From NCBI GenBank assembly GCA_015179125.1, contig WHVA01000081.1, positions 62,001 to 126,000 on the forward strand: a stretch of DNA of 64,000 bases, in the 5' to 3' direction. Under the pieces are notes generated by a model, which ran no database searches, was not told the origin of the DNA, and worked only from the letters and a program-made list of their open reading frames with translations. This stretch comes from Gautieria morchelliformis (lineage: Eukaryota > Basidiomycota > Agaricomycetes > Gomphales > Gomphaceae). Positions 56,642-64,000 of the stretch are shown here, piece by piece. Numbering within the stretch: the stretch's first letter is position 1; each line of letters starts with the position of its first letter. A program made the translations under genes and the position numbers.

Positions 56642-59600
56642 TCAGCAGTCCTCCGGCCTCCGCACGAGCTGAGGGCTGTGTTGACCCCATTCGTGCGGCA
56701 AACGAGGTTAAACTCAACGCATCCGCTCTTTCGTCCTCCGACTCCCTCTCCGTTCTGCTCACTTCCGACACAATTTCCGCACCCCCGTTCACAGCATTGA
56801 TCGACTCCAGTTCGACTCATTGTTTCCTCGATTCCGACTTTGTTTTGAAACATAAACTTCCGACCCGCAACATTCCGACTATCCCGCTCTGCCTTTTCGA
56901 TGGGTCCTCTAACACGGCAATTTCCCAAGTCGTGGACCTGTCTATCCGTTTCGCTACTGGGGACAACCATGAAGTTACGTTTTACGTTAATCCGCTAGAT
57001 GCTAGCTGTTCTGTTGTACTAGGACACAATTGGCTCACCCGATATAATCCGTCGATTAACTGGGCATTGGGTCAAATACAGTTCTGTACCCCGGATCAAC
57101 TTCCGTCTATTCCGGCGTCGTCCGCAAAGATGGCTCAGGCCTCTTCTGCAACTACGCTTGTGGATTCAGTTCCGCACTCCGGTCCCGCTTTAGCACCTCC
57201 GTCCCTTGAAGCTCCTCGAATTGTGCTCGTTTCCGCCACCGCTTTCCATGTATTGCAACGGCAAGAAGACACGACCGTTTTCCAGCTTCACCTTTCTGAC
57301 TCGGCTTCAGTCAAGGCTCGTTCCACCTCGACTTCCGCTCCGGTCGACATGAGCTCAGTTCCGGAAGAATATCGTGACTTCCCGGACATGTTCAATAAGG
57401 CCAAAGCCCACAAACCTGCTGAACATCGACCCTACAATCTGAAGATAGATTTGGAAGAGGGAGCATCTCCGCCCCTTGGACCAATCTACTCTCTTTCGCA
57501 AAGTGAACTCCAAACTCTCCGTGAGTTCGTCGATGAACACCTCAACATGGGCTTCATCCGCCCTTCGCTGTCTCCGCACGGCGCTCCAGTCCTTTTCGTC
57601 AAGAAGAAGGATGGATCTCTCCGCCTCTGCGTCGATTTCCGCGGACTCAACGCCCTCACTAAGAAGGACAAATATCCGCTTCCGCACATTTCCGACCTAC
57701 TCGACACTCCCCGCAGGGTGAAGATCTACACCAAAATCGACCTCCGGCACGCTTATCACCTTGTCCGCATCCGGGAAGGTGACGAGTGGAAAACCACTTT
57801 CCGCACCCGCTACGGTGCTTTTGAGTGGGTTGTCATGCCTTTCGGTCTAACCAATGCTCCCGCCGCTTTTCAGCGCTTTATGAACGACATATTTTCCGAC
57901 CTTCTCGACGTATGCGTCCTAGTCTACATTGACGACATCCTCATCTATTCCGACACACTGGAAAAACATTGGGAACATGTCCGCGAAGTACTCCGCCGTC
58001 TACGCAAACACCATCTCTATGCAAAAGCAGAGAAATGCGAATGGCATCGCGACACAGTCGAATACCTCGGCTACATCCTCTCTCCAACAGGTCTTACCAT
58101 GGCAGAGGACAAAGTCAAGGCAATTCAAGAATGGCCGGAACCCCGATGTGTTAAGGATGTACAGTCTTTCCTTGGCTTCACCAACTTTTACCGATGTTTC
58201 ATTTATAACTTTTCCGACATTACTGTTCCACTCACGTGTCTCACCAGGAAGGGTGCCCCATGGAATTTTACTCCGGAATGCCGTTCCGCATTTGAAGCCC
58301 TCAAATCGGCCTTCACTACGGCTCCCATACTCGGTTTCTGGATTCCTGATGCCCAACTTGTACTCGAAACCGATGCTTCCGACTACGTGCTAGCCGCGAT
58401 TCTTTCCATCATTTCCCCCGACGACGAAGAAACTCATCTGATCGCTTTTCATTCCCGCACCTTTTCCGCCCCGGAACTCAACTACGACGTCCATGATAAG
58501 GAACTCCTTGCGATTTTCGAAGCCTTCAAAATCTGGAGACACTACCTCAAAGGTCCAACTTATCCGATCGACGTTGTAACGGATCATAAGAACCTTGAGT
58601 ATTTCGCAACTACTAAGATTTTGACTCGCCGTCAAGTCCGCTGGTCTGAATATCTCTCACAGTTCAACATGGTGATCCGTTTCTGCCCCGGAAAGCTCGG
58701 AGCAAAACCCGACGCACTCACTAGACGTTGGGACGTCTACCCAAAAGAGGGAAGTAGCGACTATGCCAGCGTTAATCCGCACAACTTCCGCCCAGTATTC
58801 TCCACTGAGCAACTGGCATCGTCCCTGCGTGCCACAGCATTGCAGTTTCCACTACTCCGCGCCTCAATCATTATGGACACCGAGTCTCTCCATTCCGACA
58901 TCCGTTCAGCACTCCGTTCCGACCCCATCTCCGCAGCCCACCTCGATGACCCCACCAGTCCTGGATTGTCCCTTGATTCCAACGGATTTCTCCGGTACAA
59001 GTCCCGGATTTACGTTCCGGATACCAACGGTCTACGACTTCGCGTACTCCAGCAAAGCCATGATCATCCGCTCTCAGGACACCAAGGCCAGAACAAAACC
59101 CTCGACATAATCCGACGTACCTATACTTGGCCTCTCCTCCGCACGATGGTCCAAGACTACTGCAAGTCATGCGCCACCTGTATGCGAGCCAAGCCTCAAC
59201 GTCACAAACCCTACGGCCTCCTGAAGCAACTCCCGATCCCAGGACAACCGTGGAATTCGATATCCATGGATTTCATTGAGAAACTTCCTAAGTCATCTGG
59301 CTATGATAACATTCTAGTGATCATTGACCGCCTTACAAAGCAGTCCATCTTTATTCCGACCTACGACACCATAACTTCCGCCCAGCTCGCACAGCTCTTC
59401 GTGCTCCACATCTTTTCCAAGCACGGAATTCCTTCCCATGTCACTTCCGACCATGGACCAGAATTCGTGTCATCCTTTTTCTGCACGCAAGGCTCTCGAC
59501 ATGAAGCTCCACTTCACTTCCGGTTATCACCCCGAAGGAGACGGACAAACGGAACGTACTAATCAGACCCTTGAGCAGTATCTCCGCGTCTATTGCAACT

Positions 59601-60340
59601 ACCAACATAGCAATTGGTCCGACCTTCTTCCGCTTGCGGAATTCGCTTACAACAACGCACCTTCCGCTACCACCGGAATTTCACCTTTTTACGCCAACAA
59701 GGGCTACCACCCGAATATCGCCATCCACCCTGAATGTGATCTCGCCTCTGCAAGAGCCCGAGATTTCGTTGTGGAACTTGACGACCTTCACCAGCACCTC
59801 CGAGAGAACATTTCCGCTGCACAAAAGAGATACCAAACTTGCGCCGATCGGAAACGGCTTCCGCAACCGGCATTCGAGATAGGCGACAAAGTCTTTGTCA
59901 AAGCTGAAAACTTCCGCACCATTCGCCCCTCGAAGAAGCTCTCTGAGAAATACCTTGGTCCTTACGAGATCATCGCTAAGGCCGGCAGTCGTTCTTTCAC
60001 TCTCAGACTTCCTGACAATATGCGCGCAGTACACCCAGTGTTCCATGTCTCCATGCTTGAGCCCGCAGTTCCGAATACAATTCCGAATCGAGAACAACCT
60101 CCGCCTCCGCCAGTCGTCATCGACGGAGAACCGGAATATGAGATCTCGGAAATCCTCAACTCCAAGCTAGACAGACGATACCGCTGCCAACTCCAGTACC
60201 TAGTCAAGTGGGCAGGCTATGAAAACACCGACGAAGAGACTTCCTGGATTTCCGCCACGGAACTCGACCACGCCTCCAAACTCGTCTCAGATTTCCACAA
60301 GGCATACCCTGCCAAGCCTGGACCCCTTCTCGCGCATTAA
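56641..60340 (+). pseudogene. Gypsy B pol (protease, RT, RNase H, integrase, chromodomain), one frameshift
   Basis: Open in the -1 frame relative to gag from the gag stop onwards. Protease active site ALIDSSSTHCFLD (Ser where Gly of DSG is expected); RT (APVLFVKKKDGSLRLCVDFR, YIDDILIYSD); RNase H ([27 protein letters not shown]); integrase zinc finger (HDHPLSGHQGQNKT...CKSCATCMRAK) and core (SMDFIEKLPKS, TSDHGPEFVSSFF, HPEGDGQTERTNQTLEQYL); and a C-terminal chromodomain (YEISEILNSKLDRRYRCQLQ, YLVKWAGYENTDEETSW). A frame change at about 59480-59490 lies between the second Asp and the Glu of the integrase. With the gag stops and protease change the element is not autonomous. Confidence 0.92.
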
Positions 60341-60468
60341 GTTGTCCCCAACACTTCCGCCATTCTATTCCATTTTCACTCTTTCAGTCACAAGTCAAAT
60401 CCGATTAATTTTTTCACTACTCTAATTCCGACGTTCCAATAAATCTATTCTACATGTCATTCCGACCC

Positions 60469-63132
60469 CTAGTCATCCTCCATCGTGTCCTCACCAAAGC
60501 CTGCCCAGTCTTCCGCTTCCGGGTCCTCCACGTTTCCGTTCCGCCCATACTCCTCTGCAAACCTCTGCACGTCTTGGACCTCGCCCTCAGATACTTCCGC
60601 CTCCACTTCCAAGTCCTCCCTCTCCTGCATCCACCTCAGTTCCGCGACGATCCGGTCGAGATAGTCCTCGTATGCACCAAGCCGATCCGCGACTGCCAGG
60701 TAGAAGTGGTGTTGCATCTGCAACACCTGCTCCCCCTGTCGAAGCAGTCCCCGGAGCGACCTGGTGATGTCCGCAAGCGGATCTGCCACCTGCTCCCCCC
60801 ATGTCGTCCCACTTCTGCTCGCCTCTGGCCCGTCTTGGGCTCCCCTCACCTTGGCAGCCCTGGACAAGGGCTTCCGCGTGCCCTGAGTAGGCTTTTCCGA
60901 GCCTACCTCCAATCCTCCGGTTTTCCTCCGCTTGGCTGTCACCCGAGCCTTAAACCCGTCGACCACGCATGCCCGCTTCTGTTTTGGAACCCGTTGAACT
61001 AAACGTAAAACTGTGGTGTTAAACACAATTCTAAAGTTCAATCAGAGATTTGACTTTACAAGCACACGCAAGCTTCGAAACTATTTTAACGGAGAACCCA
61101 ATTAAGAAATTATACTCCGGTGAACAATCAGAATCAGTATTGGTACAGGAAGTGTAGCAATAGAGATTTAACTGAACACGTGTAGTTCTTAGATTGTGCA
61201 ATACTTTGTGAGGTCAAAGAATGTTTATAGGCATCCAAGGGTCCAGATACTTTAAGGGGGAAAGCTACCTAGAGTCTTAGGACCGCGGGTCGAGTGAATT
61301 AAAGACAACAATAATCCCCAAGACATGAAAAGATAGTTCTGCACTTGAACTCTTCCTCAGTTCAAGTATGTCACTATTCTCGTGGCTTTTCTGGTTTTCC
61401 AACTCAACAAACGTAGGATATTAACTCACTTACCCTGAGTTAGGTTAATATCTGCAGTGCGTTGATTGATCAAGAAAGATCAATTACTCAAAAGGCTATT
61501 AACCCACTTAACTCAGAGTTAAGTTAATAATCTATTGTGTGAATTGAATAACTAATAACCAAGTCTATTAGATCACTGCTCAGAGTGGCGTCTAATGGTA
61601 CAGGATTACTAATCAGTTACTCTTAGTAATGTTGCTGTTCACAGCGGGATTATTCAGAGCCTGCTGCAATTAAAATAGAGCACTCTTGTACTTCTCAGAG
61701 CCAATCAGAGTTGCTGCAATCTTAGACTGTAGCCAAGTCAGTGAGCCAGTACTTCGGTACAACGCTGTGTTGAGTTACTCAAGGTATGAGTGGTTTGGGT
61801 GAAAGATGATTGATTGCTTCACTGCTAAAACTGCAGGCTATTTATACTGCATCTATCTAGCTTATGTAACTACTGCTAGGAACCTTGTAGAGGCTTCTAC
61901 TACTGTGAAGAACCTTGTGGAAGCTTAGAGAAGCTTCAGGAAAGGTTTGGAAACTATTGGAAGGCTGTGGAAGGTTCTATAGCTATATTGGGTTAAAGTC
62001 ACAGCTCTGTGACAGTAAAGCTAAGAGTATGTAAGAAACTCCCACGCTCATGTGATTATCATGTGATGAAGGAAAGTCATGTGACTTCAAGCTGGATTGA
62101 GGTCATGTGACTGTGTCATGTGATTGTCAGGTGACCGTAGATAATCAAGTGACTTTGAGGTCAGGTGATTGTCAGGTGACTGTAGATAATCAGGTGACTT
62201 TGAGGTCAGGTGATTGTCAGGTGACTGTGGATGATCAGGTGACTTTGAGCTGTTTTTGAGGTCATGTGATAGTCATGTGACCATGGGGGATTCTTAGCTA
62301 AACTATCAAGAGATTGTTGTATCTTGTGGACCCAATGTGAGTGTAGCATAGAAATATTAATACAACCTTTCTTGAGGACATTTGAAACTAATTAACTACC
62401 TAGTAAATGTTCATAAATAGGTAGCTACTTTGTGGACGATCCCTAACAGCTTCGCGTCCTTGCAGCGATTACTTGCCGTGGCCTTTCCCGCCAAATCCCA
62501 TACGCACGGAAGATTCTTCTCAAGACACGCATCACAGCTAAGCTGCGATGCGCCGTCCTCTTCCGGAGCCGCCCTCTTAGCCCTCTCCTTCCGGCGCTGT
62601 TTCTCCTCCTGCGCCGCCCGCCATTCCACCATCGCCTTCCCTTTGCCCTTGTTCATTGGCCTCGGGGTTTCTTCTGGCGACGTTTCTGATGGAGGTCCAC
62701 TCCGCTCGGACTCCTGGTCCACGTCCGCAGCCTTTTCCTGTTCCGATGGTCAACACCATACCGTCAAGGACAAGAAACACTTACTTTCTGCGACTCGCGA
62801 TTTTCCTCCGCCTTCTTCGCGGTGGCCACTTCCGCAGCCGCTTGCTTCTCCGCAAGTTTCTCCACAGCTTCTTCGGCCTCCCGCTCCTCGCGTTCGTGCT
62901 CGATGCGCTCAAGCTCGCGCTCGCAGTCTTCACGCTCGCGTTCCAGCCGATTGTGTTCCTCCTGGTCCTTGCGCTCTTTTTCCCTGCGCACCTCCTCCAG
63001 TCATTCTTTCTCTTTTTGAGCCACCTCCTCGGCCTCGCGCTTTTCCGCGAGCTCCTTCTCGGCGAGAACGTTGGCAAAATGCTCTTTCATCTGAGCGCTG
63101 GTCATTTTCGAGAAATCAGGAAGAGAGCTCAT
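60469..63132 (-). pseudogene. Gypsy B opposite-strand accessory gene: coiled-coil protein with cysteine cluster, interrupted by LTR Z
   Basis: Starts at ATG 63132, 122 bp inside the 3' LTR. Exon 1 63132-62785, a 47-nt GT-AG intron 62784-62738, exon 2 62737-62449, solo LTR Z (60980-62448), then the rest to a stop at 60469. With the LTR and one target duplication removed the frame is continuous (381 codons). The protein has a start MSSLPDFSKMTSAQMKEHF; a long Glu/Arg coiled coil (about residues 25-115); a basic segment; a cysteine cluster CDACLEKNLPC...NRCKDAKRACVV resembling fungal transposon-linked C-x2-C-x6-C proteins; and an acidic, hydrophobic-heptad C-terminus (QVLQMQHHFYLAVADRL, ending GFGEDTMEDD). 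Lesions are the LTR and one TGA in the coiled coil (about 63002), where CGA is expected. Function unknown; nucleic-acid binding is possible. Confidence 0.75.
60980..62448 (-). repeat. Solo LTR Z in the gypsy B opposite-strand gene
   Basis: 1469 bp, the reverse complement of the LTR at 25471-26948, with TG...CA ends, flanked by the direct repeat GCTTC (60975-60979 and 62449-62453). It carries the same E-box-rich stretch (62040-62290). Confidence 0.9.
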
Positions 63133-63253
63133 GATGGATCAGAAATCGACGTGATTTTTCTCCCGCCTTTCTTTCGAACTCCGACGTGTTTTGTTCACAG
63201 GTCACGTGACCCGATCTGTGGTCTCGCGGGGCTCGACCTTGAAAGGGAGATAC

Positions 63254-63923
63254 TGTTACGACTGTTCCGATCAACCATCTCTGCCACCTCCGCACATCCT
63301 TCGCGCCACCTCTGCGCCACCTCCGACTCTATTCCGACATCCGCAATATCCGCAACCCTCCCCCCTTGTTCTTTCAGTACCCCTGGCCACCTCCAGGTAC
63401 CGGCCCCCGTACTCGACCCTGAGCACAGCAAGATACCATTTCCGTAGTTCCGTTTCTTCCAATGCCTATTGTACTTACCCGCCTTGTTCTACGCCATTGT
63501 ACTTACCCTACCCTGCACCCCCCTTGTCACCCATTGTTCCGTATTAGTTACTTACCCCGTATGTCTATCTGATTCCCACACTCTCCGGAACTTGCCCAGT
63601 ATCATACCATTACTTGTTGTTTCTGCGCTTTGTATAAAACCCCTCATGTATGTCTGTTATTCTGCAATCAGATAATCACCTTCGATACTTGATTTCCTTT
63701 GCTCTATCTCCTGTTCTTAGCACAGCGAGTCTAGCAAGACCTCAGTCTCTCCGCCTTCCGCCTCAGTTCCGACTCAAGTTCCGACCAACCCGTAGTTCAG
63801 TACTTTCCGACTTCCAACTCATTTCCAAAATACTTAGGACGATAGTTCATTGGGGACGCAACCTACAAGTTGAAGCCGCTGTCCTTTCCAGTTCCAACTT
63901 AGCGGAAATCACGATACGTAACA
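63254..63923 (+). repeat. 3' LTR of gypsy B
   Basis: 670 bp, TGTTACGACTG to GATACGTAACA, preceded by the purine tract AAAGGGAGATAC and followed by TACAT. Confidence 0.93.
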
Positions 63924-64000
63924 TACATACTATTTTTCATTGCGGACGGGAGGAAAAGGAGCTATCAATGAAATTGGAAGTGGCGCCAGAGTCGATGAGG
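63924..64000 (-). pseudogene. Gypsy A protease start (cut by the window edge)
   Basis: Minus-strand frame LIDSGATSNFIDSSFSSRPQ, a retropepsin active site D-S-G-A, then a TGA at about 63937, continuing KIVCTSLRSPIALSLFDG across the gypsy B insertion. The remainder of gag-pol lies to the right of the window. Confidence 0.85.

Larger units (their letters stand above)
54467..63923 (+). mobile_element. Gypsy B: full-length chromodomain Ty3/gypsy element (9457 bp), inactivated
   Basis: 5' LTR 54467-55165, gag 55199-56641, pol 56641-60340, an opposite-strand ORF at 60469-63132 holding a solo LTR Z, purine tract AAAGGGAGA at 63243-63251, and 3' LTR 63254-63923. It is inserted in the protease of gypsy A. 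TACAT follows the 3' LTR and also occurs six bases before the 5' LTR start (54457-54461), the probable target duplication with a slightly altered 5' edge. Confidence 0.9.
49899..64000 (-). mobile_element. Gypsy A: minus-strand Ty3/gypsy element, split by gypsy B, continues past the right edge
   Basis: 3' LTR at 49899-50918, purine tract just upstream of it (GGAGGGGGTAC when read on minus), an opposite-strand ORF at 51130-51790, pol remnants at about 51768-54466, then the 9.46-kb gypsy B, then the protease start at 63924-64000 (LIDSGATSNFIDSSF). The gag and 5' LTR lie beyond 64000. Reading across the gypsy B junction gives a continuous frame into SLFDGKAATAGFIHEYLD. Confidence 0.85.

Noticed and set aside
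62656-63447. Plus-strand ORF of 263 aa with hydrophobic leucine-rich stretches near the gypsy B 3' end
   Set aside because: It is the complement of the Glu/Arg-rich coiled coil on the minus strand and runs on into the LTR, so it is a shadow frame.

Overview
The window is nuclear DNA of a filamentous basidiomycete, most likely an Agaricomycete. The host genes are cut into many small exons by introns of about 40-65 nt. The conserved proteins are fungal, and the LTR retrotransposons are of the Ty3/gypsy (chromodomain) and Ty1/copia kinds usual in mushroom-forming fungi. The species cannot be fixed from the sequence. No tRNA, rRNA or CRISPR array is supported.

Layout. (1) 1-8.7 kb is a compact housekeeping block: the 3' end of a Jjj1/DNAJC21 ribosome-biogenesis J-protein, a secreted PNGase A-like amidase, the tRNA m7G46 methyltransferase catalytic subunit (Trm8), a 22-exon type I metacaspase, and a membrane-anchored calcineurin-like phosphatase resembling polyphosphatase Ppn2. 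(2) 9.7-35.6 kb is a nested transposon block. A gypsy gag ('gypsy C') is split by a complete, apparently intact copia element (copia E1). A fragment follows that carries an unrecognised 653-aa ORF ending at a polypurine tract and a 984-bp LTR ('LTR X'). Next comes a decayed chromodomain gypsy ('gypsy D') holding a solo LTR that itself holds two further solo LTRs. Then come two AT-rich foldback elements and a decayed copia (E2). (3) 35.9-48.1 kb is a second host block: a partial duplicate of the phosphatase gene's 5' end, an Srs2-like UvrD helicase, a 3-dehydroshikimate-dehydratase-like TIM barrel, an Hsp20 and a carboxypeptidase Y homologue, all on the minus strand. (4) 49.9-64.0 kb is a minus-strand gypsy ('gypsy A', entering from the right edge). 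A 9.46-kb plus-strand gypsy ('gypsy B') sits in its protease domain and itself contains a solo LTR.

The insertion order can be read from target-site duplications: AACTA (copia E1), GTGAT (copia E2), AGATG, ATAAG and ATTAT (the solo LTRs inside gypsy D), GCTTC (solo LTR inside gypsy B) and probably TACAT (gypsy B in A). Removing the insertions restores open frames across the junctions.

The most unusual signal is that both gypsy A and gypsy B carry, between pol and the 3' LTR, a separate ORF on the strand opposite to gag-pol that starts just inside the polypurine tract and contains GT-AG introns in frame. In B it encodes a coiled-coil protein with a cysteine cluster. Sense retroelement RNA could not be spliced at those introns, so this looks like an antisense-expressed accessory gene shared by two gypsy lineages. 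Exon boundaries for host genes were worked out by hand from splice signals, frame and family consensus.
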